A stretch of 64,000 nt of DNA, from contig JAURKC010000035.1 in the NCBI GenBank assembly GCA_030831945.1, forward strand, positions 59,035 through 123,034. The letters run 5' to 3'. Shown here in pieces: positions 18,712 through 29,000 of the stretch. Position numbers and translations under genes: made by a program. Source of the stretch: Ferruginibacter sp. GTDB taxonomy: Bacteria > Bacteroidota > Bacteroidia > Chitinophagales > Chitinophagaceae. Numbering within the stretch: position 1 is the first letter of the stretch; each line of letters opens with the position of its first letter. The notes beneath the pieces are model-generated. The model was not told where the DNA came from. It saw nothing but the letters and a program-made list of their open reading frames with translations, and made no database searches.

Positions 18712-19343
18712 CTTATTTTTTTTACTTCCTTACCTGGTTTTGCGTATTCAAATCTCGCAATTGGCTCGGTAGAATAATAACCATCTAAACCCAATGAAGT
18801 AATTGTTTTTGCTTTATTAGCATCTATAAAACCATCCTGTTGTATAAGCCCTTCTTTTAGTAAAACATGTGTAATGGAACCTATAACTAAAAAAGTATTA
18901 TTATGAGTGATAGGAACTATTTCAACTAATTCTAATCCATATTTTATTTCACTCTCGGCAACAAAAGGTGCTTTAAAATTTTCTAGAAAAAAAGTTTTTA
19001 AACCCGTCTCTTCGAATTCGTTTTGATCAGCAGAATATTTAGCGCTAGTTTGATGGGCAGCTGCTACAAAAGATGGTTGAATATGATTGATCGTATATTG
19101 CTTAGTAAGTTCAATATTTTGAATGGTATGCGGAGCCGCTTCAACTGGCCGATTAATAAAGCCAATCAATACCGGATCAGCACCAATATGAATGATATTT
19201 GAAAAAATAGCCAAATTAGGACTTCCATTTTCACTCACTGTCCCTAATAAAGAAACAGGTTTAAAGCCCTGTAGACTATTAATAAAATTGGCTCGATAAA
19301 AACGATCCCATCCCTTTATTTCATCGATCGAAAAATATTGCAT
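18708..19343 (-). CDS. Flavin reductase-like, FMN-binding split-barrel protein
   Basis: A 211-residue cytoplasmic protein without signal peptide. The body matches the flavin reductase-like domain (DIM6/NTAB type): NSLQGFKPVSLLGTVSENG, NLAIFSNIIHIGADPVLIGF (FMN contact strand), PHTIQNIELTKQYTINHI, and GLELVEIVPITHNNTFLVIG. The ATG at 19343 opens MQYFSIDEIKGWDRFYRANF, typical of Bacteroidota members. A flavin-dependent reductase role is expected; the substrate is unknown. It overlaps tail-to-tail by 4 bp with the flippase gene. Confidence 0.88.
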   Translation of the reverse strand: MQYFSIDEIKGWDRFYRANFINSLQGFKPVSLLGTVSENGSPNLAIFSNIIHIGADPVLIGFINRPVEAAPHTIQNIELTKQYTINHIQPSFVAAAHQTSAKYSADQNEFEETGLKTFFLENFKAPFVAESEIKYGLELVEIVPITHNNTFLVIGSITHVLLKEGLIQQDGFIDANKAKTITSLGLDGYYSTEPIARFEYAKPGKEVKKIS

Positions 19344-19383
19344 AACTGCAAAAGCTTTTTAAAATAATTATTGATAGCCCCTA

Positions 19384-21783
19384 TTAATCTTTATCCTCCT
19401 CTTTTTCAATTTCTCTAATAAATGCTGCCCTTCTAGGAGCAGGCATTTGAGCATGAAGTCCCTTTACCCCTTTCCAAATTACTTCACTAAATTCATTATC
19501 AGGCACCCTGTCTTCTTTGGAGAGATCAAATTTTGCAGAGCGCTGAGACAATTCATTCCACACTACATTTTTATCATTTAAATCAATATTAGAAGGAATG
19601 GCATTGTACGTTTTATAATTAGGCGTGGGGGTAAAGCAACGCCACAAAGGAGTAGCTCCAGCATCAAATTGACTCATAGGTGCAACGCCTAAAATTAGTT
19701 CGATCGTTCTCAAAATGCCTGAAGTAGAATAAGGTGTATGATCAACAAAATTTCTTTTTACATAAGGCCCTATTACATAAGCAGGACTTCTATGTGCATC
19801 CACATGGTCTGGTCCATTTTGTGCATCATCTTCTAAAATAAAAACTACACTCTCTTTCCATACAGGACTTTTGCTTAAATAATCAACAAACATTCCTACA
19901 GCCAAATCATTATCAGCAGTATGTGCAAAAGGGGTTGGCCTGCCAATACTCATTCCTTCCGTATGGTCATTAATTATGCGAAGAGTATTTAACTGCGGTA
20001 AAGCATTAATGGCTACTAATGAATCAAAATCTCTTTTCCATTGATTAACTCTAGTAGTATCTCTAACCTTTTGATCCCAACTGGTATAATAACTGCAAAA
20101 GTGATTTTCCAAAACAGGTATATTTGCTTTGGCATTATCGGCAAACTCTCCATAAGTTCTATAACTTACTCCTGCTCTTTTACAAGCACCCCAAATAAAG
20201 TCTCCTTTATTATTAGCGATTTCTCGAGTGCCCTCCGCATCATATTCGCCTCCTCTTCCACCATAACTAGTCACCCAGTTTTTTTCTAAATAATCTGTTG
20301 CATAAGCACCAAAGCTCCAGTTATGCCCATCTGCACTTACTTCTCCATCTACATAAAAATTATCTAGTAGTACAAAATCCTTCACTAATTGGTGCTGATT
20401 AGGAGTAACTTTTTCACCAAATAAAACTAAAGAAGTATCTCCGTTACCACCTTTTACATCTCCCAATACTTGATCATAGGTCCTGTTTTCTTTAACAATA
20501 TAAAACACATGTTTAATGGGAGATTTGCCATCCAGTTTTCTTGGAATTGGATTGCCTTCCTCACCCTGCGCTTCAATTTCTTTAGCCTTAGAATAAGGCG
20601 TGTTGGCATATACTTGCTTAGAATAAAGAGCCAATTGTTCTTCTGATGGAAAGTCTATAATACTCATGGACCCTTTCATCAATCCTCCAATATATTGTCC
20701 CCCCTCTTCATCATCTTCTTGGTGTTTTACTCTTCTTTTAATAGGGTTAGGACCTTTAGGATTGGCAAATGATGAGAAGCCTTTTCCGTTGCTTACCCAT
20801 ATTTTTTTTCCAACCACCCTCACACAAGTAGGATACCATCCCACTGGAATGAAGCCTTTGGATTTACTAAATCCAGGTTGGCTTACATCAAAAACTGCCA
20901 AGCTATTATTATCAGCATTAGCAATTAATAAAGTTTTTTCGTCAGCACTCAATGCTAGGCCGTTGGAAGTACTACCTTGAGGAGCATCTGGATAAAGTGA
21001 TGAAATCAGCGTTTCAATAACTGTATTTTTATTGGTATTGATTACCGATACAGAATTATCATTTGCATTAGTTACATACAAAAGTGAACCAGTTTTATTG
21101 AGACATAGTTCATTAGGATTATCTCCTACTGGTATTTCTGCTTTAATTTTTAGCCCCTTCGTATCAAACAAAACTACTTGATCGCATCCCCAACAACTAA
21201 CATACAAGGTGTTTTTATCGGGAGATAACAAACAAGTATATGCTTCCCCTTTCAAAGGATAAATTCCCTTTATTTTTTTTGTTTTTAGATCAAAGAGGTA
21301 AATTGAATTATTGTCTTTCGTGACAACATACAATAAATTCCTTGCCTCATCAATTTCAATACCAGCAGGAGAGATTTTATTAGGCCACTTTTCTCCTAAA
21401 ATAAAACTATCGACTACATTTAGTTTTTTGTTAATGATGGCATACTTCCAAATGCGATTGTCATTTCCTCCAGCTGCATATAAATATTTTTCATCTGCAC
21501 TAAACTTCAATCCTAACCAACTCTTTTCTATAGTAACTTGATCAATCACCCTTTGAGAAGCTACCTCTATCAACTGCAGACTCTGTTTACTTTGTCCATT
21601 ATTAGTAACCGCTAACATTTTTTTTGAATTACTAACAGCAATATTTAAAGGTAAATCACCCAAAGGCAAACTTTTTCCAGCAGGAGAAAGTTTCCATCCA
21701 TTTGGGAGGACTACTTGCTTTTGAGAAAAAGCAGGAACTAAAAGATTTAAAATAAAACAAAGGAGTAAAAATTGCTTTTGCAT
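19384..21783 (-). CDS. Secreted YncE-like beta-propeller / phosphoesterase bifunctional protein
   Basis: 799 residues with signal peptide (ends NLLVPAFSQ). Residues 25-390 are a seven-bladed YVTN/YncE-like propeller with repeats such as NTLYVSCWGCDQVVLFD, GSLLYVTNANDNSVSVIN and KTLLIANADNNSLAVFD. Residues about 425-780 are a phosphoesterase domain (PLC/AcpA type, alkaline phosphatase superfamily): HVFYIVKENRTYDQVLGD holds the likely nucleophile Thr and metal site, EVSADGHNWSF and VVFILEDDAQNGPDHVDAH the remaining ligands, and VIGPYVKRNFVDHTPYSTSG the tail. It probably acts as an envelope phosphatase. The 1089-residue protein at 26082 is a paralogue with an added N-terminal domain. Confidence 0.88.
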   Translation of the reverse strand: MQKQFLLLCFILNLLVPAFSQKQVVLPNGWKLSPAGKSLPLGDLPLNIAVSNSKKMLAVTNNGQSKQSLQLIEVASQRVIDQVTIEKSWLGLKFSADEKYLYAAGGNDNRIWKYAIINKKLNVVDSFILGEKWPNKISPAGIEIDEARNLLYVVTKDNNSIYLFDLKTKKIKGIYPLKGEAYTCLLSPDKNTLYVSCWGCDQVVLFDTKGLKIKAEIPVGDNPNELCLNKTGSLLYVTNANDNSVSVINTNKNTVIETLISSLYPDAPQGSTSNGLALSADEKTLLIANADNNSLAVFDVSQPGFSKSKGFIPVGWYPTCVRVVGKKIWVSNGKGFSSFANPKGPNPIKRRVKHQEDDEEGGQYIGGLMKGSMSIIDFPSEEQLALYSKQVYANTPYSKAKEIEAQGEEGNPIPRKLDGKSPIKHVFYIVKENRTYDQVLGDVKGGNGDTSLVLFGEKVTPNQHQLVKDFVLLDNFYVDGEVSADGHNWSFGAYATDYLEKNWVTSYGGRGGEYDAEGTREIANNKGDFIWGACKRAGVSYRTYGEFADNAKANIPVLENHFCSYYTSWDQKVRDTTRVNQWKRDFDSLVAINALPQLNTLRIINDHTEGMSIGRPTPFAHTADNDLAVGMFVDYLSKSPVWKESVVFILEDDAQNGPDHVDAHRSPAYVIGPYVKRNFVDHTPYSTSGILRTIELILGVAPMSQFDAGATPLWRCFTPTPNYKTYNAIPSNIDLNDKNVVWNELSQRSAKFDLSKEDRVPDNEFSEVIWKGVKGLHAQMPAPRRAAFIREIEKEEDKD

Positions 21784-21908
21784 GACAGTAGAATTATTTT
21801 TCTAAAGATACAAATAGCTGAATAAATAGCATTCAATAATAGGATTAATTAAATGTTATATAGTAGTGAAATATAATGCCCTCGTTTAAAAAATGTATCT
21901 ATTTATAA

Positions 21909-24515
21909 TTATAAAGTACCTATCAAATCAGCTACCAAGGAGGTCCATCCGGTTTGATGACTAGCTCCTAAACCGCTTCCAGTATCGCCATGAAAATATT
22001 CAAAGAACAATACTAAATCTTCATTACCAGGCTTTTTATAGAACCAATTGTATTTTCCATTGAATTTTCTATCCCCCGCTTCATCGATTGCCAAAAGACT
22101 AATCACTCTTTCAGTCAAAACTTTTGACACCTCCACCAAATTTAGAAAAACACCTGATCCAACAGGACATTCTACGGTAAGTCGATCACCATAAAATTCT
22201 CCATACTTTCTGATAGAACGAATAATCAAATAATTAATAGGTATCCAAACTGGTCCTCGCCAATTACTATTTCCCCCAAAAAGATTACTAGTAGAATCTC
22301 CTGGATCATATTGAATTTCATATCTAGTTCCATCGATGGTTACAGAATAGGGATTAGCTTGATGATATTTTGATAATGCTCTAATACCGCCACTAGACAA
22401 AAATTCCTCTTCATTGAGTAATCGATGCAATAAATGAATCAATCGATCTTTTTTTACTAAAGAAATCAATATACCTTCTCCGTCACTATGCTCTTCATTA
22501 GGCCAGTAGCGATTATTTTTTGCACGATAGGTTTCAAACCACTCAATTCTTTTTTTGAAATCTGGAAGTCTTCTAAACATTTCCATTGACATGATACTCA
22601 CTGCAAACAAACTAGTTAATCCTACAATACTTTGAATGCGCATAGGAATAGGATCAACGCCATCAATTCTCAGAGAATCATAGTAAAATTTATCTTCTTC
22701 ATTCCAAATACTATGGCTATTGAGTGCTTCAGAAATCAATACAAAATGTTCGAAAAATTTAGTCGCAGTATCCTCAAAAGCAATATCATGCTGGGCTATC
22801 TCTAGCGCCATGTCCATCATATTGAGGGCATACATTCCCATCCAGCTCGTTCCATCTGCTTGTTCGAGTTGCATTTGAGCGGACAGATTATGGCTTCTAT
22901 TAAAAACACCAATATTATCCAATCCTAAAAATCCACCTTCAAAAATATTATTACCATTTCTATCTTTTCGATTAATCCACCAGGTGAAATTAATGAGTAG
23001 TTTTTGAAAGACCCTTTTCAAAAAAGTAATATCTCCGATACCAGTAGATTCTTTTTCGATTCTATACACTTCTAATGCCGCCCATGCCTGAACCGGTGGA
23101 TTAACATCGCCAAAATTCCATTCATAGGCTGGTAATTGACCATCGGGTTTCATATACCATTCACGCATCATAAGTAGCAGCTGGTTTTTAGCAAATTCAG
23201 GATCTACCATTACTAAAGAAATGCAATGAAAAGCCAAATCCCAAGCAGCATACCAAGGGTATTCCCATTTATCTGGCATCGCAATAACATCTTGATTTTT
23301 CAAATGGGTCCAATCATTATTCCTCCCCTTTAATTTACCATCATTCACGGGCGTTAAGCCATCGCTATTATTCAGCCAATGTTCTACATCAAAATGATAG
23401 AATTGCTTACTCCATAAAACCCCTGCCAAAGCTTTGCGTTGTATATTTTTTAAATCATCTGAAATATTAGCTGGAAGAATTTTTTGATAAAAATCATTCG
23501 CTTCCTGCTTACGAATAGTAAAAATATTTTCAAATCCTAAATTAAAAGGCCTTTCCTCGAATTGATTGGTAAGCCTGCAATAAATTGTTTTAGTTTCACC
23601 TCCCTTTATTTTTAATTGGTACATGGGTGAAAACTTAGTTCCAAAATTCCTATTGTGTAATTTCTTTCTATTTGTTCCATGAATCACAGCATCATGAAAA
23701 GCATCTTTAACAAAAGGATTATCGTGGTGAGCTCCAGTGGTCTTATTTAAATTGGTTTCATTATCTGTAAACAAAGTGTAATCAGGATGCTGAAAGTAAA
23801 AATAATAGTCTCCTAACTTTTCGTGATCAATCTTTACGGACGTTTTATTTAAATAATTAATAGACGGTTTGCCTTCAGTTGGGTTATTTGCCCAGCGATT
23901 ATAAAACCAAAGTGTTGGTAGCACAGTAATTGGAGCTGGCTTTTTATTTCGATTGGTAATATCTATTTTAATATAAATATCTTGTGAATTTTCTTTAGCA
24001 TAAGTAATGTTTATATCGAAATATTCATCTTGATCAAAAACGCCTGTATCAAGTATTTCATACTCTGGCTCATGCATAGAGCGATAACGATTAGCATTTT
24101 TAAGTTCTTCATAAGGAAATTCCCTTTGTGGATATTTGTACAAATACTCCATATAATAATGAGTAGGAATATTATCTTGGTAGTAATACAATTCCTTTAC
24201 GTCTTCGCCGTGATTACCTTCGTAATTTCCTAGGCCAAACAAACGTTCTTTCAGTATTTGATCTTTCTCATTCCAAAAGGAAACTGCAAAACAAAGGTTT
24301 TGAAAATAATCAGAGATTCCAGCAATACCATCTTCCCCCCACTGGTAGGTTCTAAAATGAGACTGGTCAAAAGGGAGGTAACCCCATGCATCCCCATAAT
24401 ATCCATAATCTTCTCTAACGGTACCCCATTGCCTTTCGCTTAGGTAAGGACCCCATTGCTCCAAAGGGATTGGCTTTTTAGCGTTCGCTGCTAAGCGTTG
24501 ATGTTCTGCAGTCAT
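21909..24515 (-). CDS. GH63-like glucosidase (mannosyl-oligosaccharide glucosidase family)
   Basis: An 868-residue protein with no signal peptide, so probably cytoplasmic. The start MTAEHQRLAANAKKPIPLEQ and the blocks RQWGTVREDYGYYGDAWGY, WGEDGIAGISDYFQNLCFA, KWEYPWYAAWDLAFHCISL (alpha/alpha barrel with catalytic acid Asp), DGQLPAYEWNFGDVNPPVQA and SNWRGPVWIPINYLIIRSI match the MGH1-type/GH63 family found widely in bacteria. Relatives hydrolyse alpha-glucosidic links, for example in glucosylglycerate or mannosylglycerate, but the exact substrate is not determined by sequence. It stands alone between a propeller-phosphoesterase and the ChaN gene. Confidence 0.88.
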   Translation of the reverse strand: MTAEHQRLAANAKKPIPLEQWGPYLSERQWGTVREDYGYYGDAWGYLPFDQSHFRTYQWGEDGIAGISDYFQNLCFAVSFWNEKDQILKERLFGLGNYEGNHGEDVKELYYYQDNIPTHYYMEYLYKYPQREFPYEELKNANRYRSMHEPEYEILDTGVFDQDEYFDINITYAKENSQDIYIKIDITNRNKKPAPITVLPTLWFYNRWANNPTEGKPSINYLNKTSVKIDHEKLGDYYFYFQHPDYTLFTDNETNLNKTTGAHHDNPFVKDAFHDAVIHGTNRKKLHNRNFGTKFSPMYQLKIKGGETKTIYCRLTNQFEERPFNLGFENIFTIRKQEANDFYQKILPANISDDLKNIQRKALAGVLWSKQFYHFDVEHWLNNSDGLTPVNDGKLKGRNNDWTHLKNQDVIAMPDKWEYPWYAAWDLAFHCISLVMVDPEFAKNQLLLMMREWYMKPDGQLPAYEWNFGDVNPPVQAWAALEVYRIEKESTGIGDITFLKRVFQKLLINFTWWINRKDRNGNNIFEGGFLGLDNIGVFNRSHNLSAQMQLEQADGTSWMGMYALNMMDMALEIAQHDIAFEDTATKFFEHFVLISEALNSHSIWNEEDKFYYDSLRIDGVDPIPMRIQSIVGLTSLFAVSIMSMEMFRRLPDFKKRIEWFETYRAKNNRYWPNEEHSDGEGILISLVKKDRLIHLLHRLLNEEEFLSSGGIRALSKYHQANPYSVTIDGTRYEIQYDPGDSTSNLFGGNSNWRGPVWIPINYLIIRSIRKYGEFYGDRLTVECPVGSGVFLNLVEVSKVLTERVISLLAIDEAGDRKFNGKYNWFYKKPGNEDLVLFFEYFHGDTGSGLGASHQTGWTSLVADLIGTL

Positions 24516-24769
24516 GATGTTTAATTTAAAATGATTTTTATATATTGAAAGATTTCCAATACAAAAAAAGCTGGTTCATGGCAAGCAAAAAGATGTCAAC
24601 TCTATTGGCTGTAAAAATACAGTTTTTAAAAATCAGTACGCCCATGAAAACAAAAAAACTACCTAAGGTGTATACAGAAAACCGTGTTTATTGAAATTTT
24701 AGGCTAAAAAATGCGATTCGAAATGAATAAACGATGCTAGCCTAAAGAAAAATAACCGAACTTTCCATT

Positions 24770-25624
24770 ATGAAAAAATATATACTCTTTTCAATCAGTT
24801 GCTGTATTATGTCAATCATTGCGGCACAAAATAAACCTGCCTACATTTTATATAATGCCAATGGGAAAAAAGTTTCTTACAAAAAAATGATTCGTTCCCT
24901 CACGAAAAAAGATATTGTTTTAATAGGAGAGTTTCATAATAACCCTATCAGCCATTGGATGGAATTGGAGATTACCAAAGACTGTAAAAAAGAAAGGAAT
25001 TTAGTATTAGGGGCAGAAATGTTTGAACAGGATAATCAAGGTGCATTAAATCTTTATCTACAAGGAAAAATTACTAGTAATGGATTAGATTCAATGGCAA
25101 GACTTTGGAAAAATTATCCAACGGACTATTCACCTTTAGTAGATTTTGCTAAAGAAAATAATATAGCTTTTGCAGCAACTAATATTCCAAGAAAGTATGC
25201 TTCGCTAGTTTCCAGAAGAGGGCTAGAAGCACTAGATTCACTTAGTACCGAAGAAAAAAAATGGATTGCTCCACTTCCTATTGCTTATGATCCTGAACTT
25301 CCAGGATACAAAAATATGATGGTGATGATGGCGGGTCATGCAACTGCAAATATGCCTAAAGCGCAGGCTGTAAAAGATGCTACGATGGCATACTTTATTT
25401 TACAAAACTTTGTTCCAGGCAGTTTATTTATTCATTATAATGGCAGTTATCACTCGGAGAATCATGATGGAATTGTTTGGCATCTTCAACAAAAAAGACC
25501 TGAACTTTCGATTGCTACCGTTACCACTGTTTCACAACAGAACCTTCATCAACTATTAAAGGAAAATAAAAATAAAGCAGATTTTATCATTTGTGTAGAT
25601 GAAGATATGACTTCAACTTATTGA
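24770..25624 (+). CDS. ChaN-like haem-binding family protein
   Basis: A 284-residue secreted protein; the signal peptide ends near residue 20 (IMSIIAAQ), without a convincing lipobox Cys. Family blocks are KDIVLIGEFHNNPISHWMEL (N-terminal E-x-H), LVLGAEMFEQDNQGALNLYL, and a late MMVMMAGHATANMPKAQAVKD plus FIHYNGSYHSENHDGIVWHL. These match the Cofac_haem_bdg/ChaN family, named after a Campylobacter iron-uptake lipoprotein that binds haem as a dimer. An iron or haem role is likely but not shown. It ends with a strong terminator and stands alone. Confidence 0.85.
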   Translation: MKKYILFSISCCIMSIIAAQNKPAYILYNANGKKVSYKKMIRSLTKKDIVLIGEFHNNPISHWMELEITKDCKKERNLVLGAEMFEQDNQGALNLYLQGKITSNGLDSMARLWKNYPTDYSPLVDFAKENNIAFAATNIPRKYASLVSRRGLEALDSLSTEEKKWIAPLPIAYDPELPGYKNMMVMMAGHATANMPKAQAVKDATMAYFILQNFVPGSLFIHYNGSYHSENHDGIVWHLQQKRPELSIATVTTVSQQNLHQLLKENKNKADFIICVDEDMTSTY

Positions 25625-25657
25625 TTAATTCTGTCATTTGTAAGCAATAAAGACTAT

Positions 25658-25690
25658 AAAAAAAGTACAGCATCTCTGCTGTACTTTTTT
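25658..25690 (+). terminator. Rho-independent terminator after the ChaN-like gene
   Basis: AAAAAAGTACAGCA, loop TCTC, TGCTGTACTTTTTT. The stem is perfect with A/T tracts on both sides, so it can serve both the ChaN-like gene and the tRNA gene that reads toward it. Confidence 0.92.
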
Positions 25691-25711
25691 ATGTAAATGA
25701 GCTAGTTCCTG

Positions 25712-25786
25712 TGGGCTGTGCTGGACTCGAACCAGCGACCCTCACGTTGTCGACGTGATGCTCTAAACCAACTGAGCTAACAACCC
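25712..25786 (-). tRNA. tRNA-Val (anticodon GAC)
   Basis: Read on the minus strand, the acceptor arms GGGTTGT and ACAGCCC pair with one G-U. The D-arm is GCTC...GAGC, and the anticodon stem TCACG/CGTGA encloses loop TCGACAA with anticodon GAC. The T-arm is GCTGG TTCGAGT CCAGC, and the discriminator is A. The 3' CCA is not encoded. Length is 75 nt. GAC reads the valine codons GUC and GUU. Confidence 0.96.
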
Positions 25787-26081
25787 TAAATAAAGGAGAG
25801 CAAAAATAAAGAATGTATCACTAGTAAAGCCGATTGATTCTTTATTTCGCAAAAATTAAATTTACTATTTCGCATTTAAATTAGAGATCAACGCTTTGCA
25901 GCTACTTGGAACTGAATCCTACTTTTTAAAAACAGAATATTAAAAATCATTACCATATCTGAAATCATGACTTCTATGATGAAGTAAATAGTAAAGAAAA
26001 AATAACCTTCTGTCTAGGCAAAAAAAGCAAAATCAAAAAAATATGTACTAATATTGACAGCGTTTAAAAATTAATAAAACT

Positions 26082-29000
26082 ATGAGCCTTAAAAAACCAA
26101 TCTCTTTGCTTCTTTGCCTTTCATTATATGCTTCAATATTTGGGCAAAACATTGTTTATACTTCTGCCAATGTGCATTCACATAACGATTACGAGCAGTC
26201 TACCCCTTTTTATCAAGCTTACCATGAAGAGTTTGGCTCAATTGAAGCCGATATTCATCTCACGGAAGGATTATTATTGGTAGGGCATGACTCCAAACAC
26301 TTAACCAAAACTAGATCCTTAGAAACTTTGTATCTAACGCCGTTAACTAAATTTATCAAGCAAAATGGAGGCTTTCCTTACAAAGACAAAACCAAAAAAC
26401 TTCAACTACTCATTGACGTAAAATCTGATAGTGTACTCACTTTAAATGCCCTAGTAATTTTACTGAAAAAGTTTCCAGCTATAATTCAAAATCCAAATAT
26501 CCGAATTGTTATTTCAGGGAACAGGCCTGAGGAAAATACTTATACTACCTACCCTCCCTTTATTTGGTTTGATGGTCGACTTAACAAAGAATACAACAAA
26601 ACTACTTTATCAAAAATTGGGTTACTAAGCAACGATTTGAAAGATTTCAGCAAATGGAATGGCAAAAGTGAATTGCCAGAAAAGGATCGGCAAACCATAA
26701 AAAATTTGGTAGAAAAAGCACATGCACAAAAAAAGCCAATTCGTTTCTGGGCAACGCCTGATTTTCCTTCAGCTTGGAAGGAAATAATGAGTTTGCAAAT
26801 CGATTATCTAAATACAGATCATATTGAAGCAATATCAGATTTTTTAAGACGGCAAAATGATTCTCTTCGACTAATGCCTTATAATCGAGTCATTAAATCT
26901 GCTGGAACCGTGATTCGCTTTGGAAGACCAGAAACAGAAAATCATGCACTAGACGCTGCAATATTATCCAAGGATGGCAAAGTAATCATTGAAGATCGAT
27001 ATGGAATAGCCGCATTGGATATAACCGAAAAAAAGATTATCAGCCGTTGGTCCTTTGCTGACATGAACCGTTATGCAGGTTACATGAGCACCTATTCGGG
27101 CATTCAGTCTTTTACAGAAAATGGAAAAGTATTTGTAGTATGGAGTGCTGCTGGAAAAGGTAGCAAATCTTCTATAATGATTGCTGAATGGGCAAACAAT
27201 AGTTTGTCAAATATTTCAGATATCGCAATTGATAAATTAAATCCAGCATTAAATGCATTGCCTAATGATATAGAAATTTCAAGAGAACAGGGAGATCTTT
27301 TTCTTTATGTAGTATTAAATGGAAATAATGAATTATTAAAAATTCGTTGGAGCGACAGAAGCATTGTTTGGCGAGCTGCAACAGGTGTTGCTCCTTATGG
27401 TGTAGCCATTGCAAACAAAAAAATATATGTAAGCAATTGGGCTGGCCCTACTGCAACAGATAGCACAAAAGAAAGAGCTGGAGTACCCTGGGGACTTGCG
27501 TATACCGATCCTCGCACAGGAGCCACTTCAACCGGAACCGTAACTGTATTGGATCTTATAACTGGAAAAAATATTCGAGAAATCAATGTAGGACTACATC
27601 CTAATGCAGTAGCTGCTACTGACAATGGAAAATATATTTATGTAGCCAATGGATCAAGTGATATAATTTCTGTAATCAATACTAATTCGGATGTAGTTAC
27701 CGAATCAATCAAAGTAGGTTTACTAAATGAAAAATTGGAGTTGCAAGGAAGTACTCCTAATGCACTTGAATTGAATGCAGAAAATAATATACTCTATGTT
27801 GCCAATGGATTCGATAATGCCATCGCAGTAGTTAGACTCGGTAAGAATGCTTCTGTAAAAGGGATTGGCAATTCTATAGTGACAGGTTATATTCCAACAG
27901 AAGCCTACCCTGGCGGAATTAAACTGATACAAAATAATTTAGTAGTCGCCAATCTAGAATCGGATGGAGCTAATGTGATCGATGAAAAGAAAAATGCAAG
28001 ATCTATTCACAACCAATTGGCTTCTGTTAGTATTATACCAGTGCCTGATAAAACTACCCTAGATAAATACACAGTAGCGGTCACTCAGTTAAATCTTTTA
28101 AGTAGAACTGCGCATTTAAATTTACAACCGCGAGCAGGAATAGCGCCAGTACCCGTTCCTGAAAGAATTGGAGAGCCATCGGTATTTAAACATGTGGTTT
28201 ATATTATTAAAGAAAATAAAACCTATGACCAAGTTTTTGGAGATTTAAAATGGGGAAGAGGTGATAGTTCACTCTGTATATTTGGTGAAAAGGTAACTCC
28301 TAATATGCATGCCCTTGCTAAAAAATATGGGTGGATGGATGATTTTAACGCATCAGGAAAATGTTCGGCTGAAGGTCACCAATGGACTGATGCAGGTATG
28401 GTGAACGACTATATAGAAAAAAGTGTTCGTGCCTGGTTTAGAAGTTATCCTCACCGTCAAGCGGATGCATTAGTATATAATAAAGCGGGCTTTATCTGGA
28501 ATCAAGCTGTTGATCACGGAAAAACAGTAAGAATTTATGGAGAAGCCTGTGAAACTGAATACGATAAAAAATTAAAATGGACAGACCTTTATAAAAATTA
28601 TAAAGACGGTAAAAAACCTGATTGGAAAAACAAAACTACCATTGCAAGAATTCGTCCCCTTATTTCTCCCACCTTTCCAGATTGCGACAATATTGCTTTC
28701 AGCGATCAGCAAAGGGCAGATATATTTATTGAAGAATGGAAAGCGTATGAACAAGCAGGAAATATGCCTAACCTAATGGTAATGTCACTTCCTAATGACC
28801 ATAGTGCAGGTACTTCACCAGGATTTCCAACACCTAATGCAATGGTGGCCGACAATGATCTAGCAGTAGGAAGAATTGTTGAGATGATTAGCAATAGCAA
28901 GTATTGGGATTCGACAGTAATTTTCATTACTGAAGATGATTCACAGAGTGGCTGGGACCATATCTCTGCTTACAGAACTACTGGCTTAGTGATTAGTCCT

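Noticed and set aside
25712..25786. tRNA gene as an integration site for a mobile island
   Set aside because: No integrase gene and no repeated copy of the tRNA 3' end are seen on either side.
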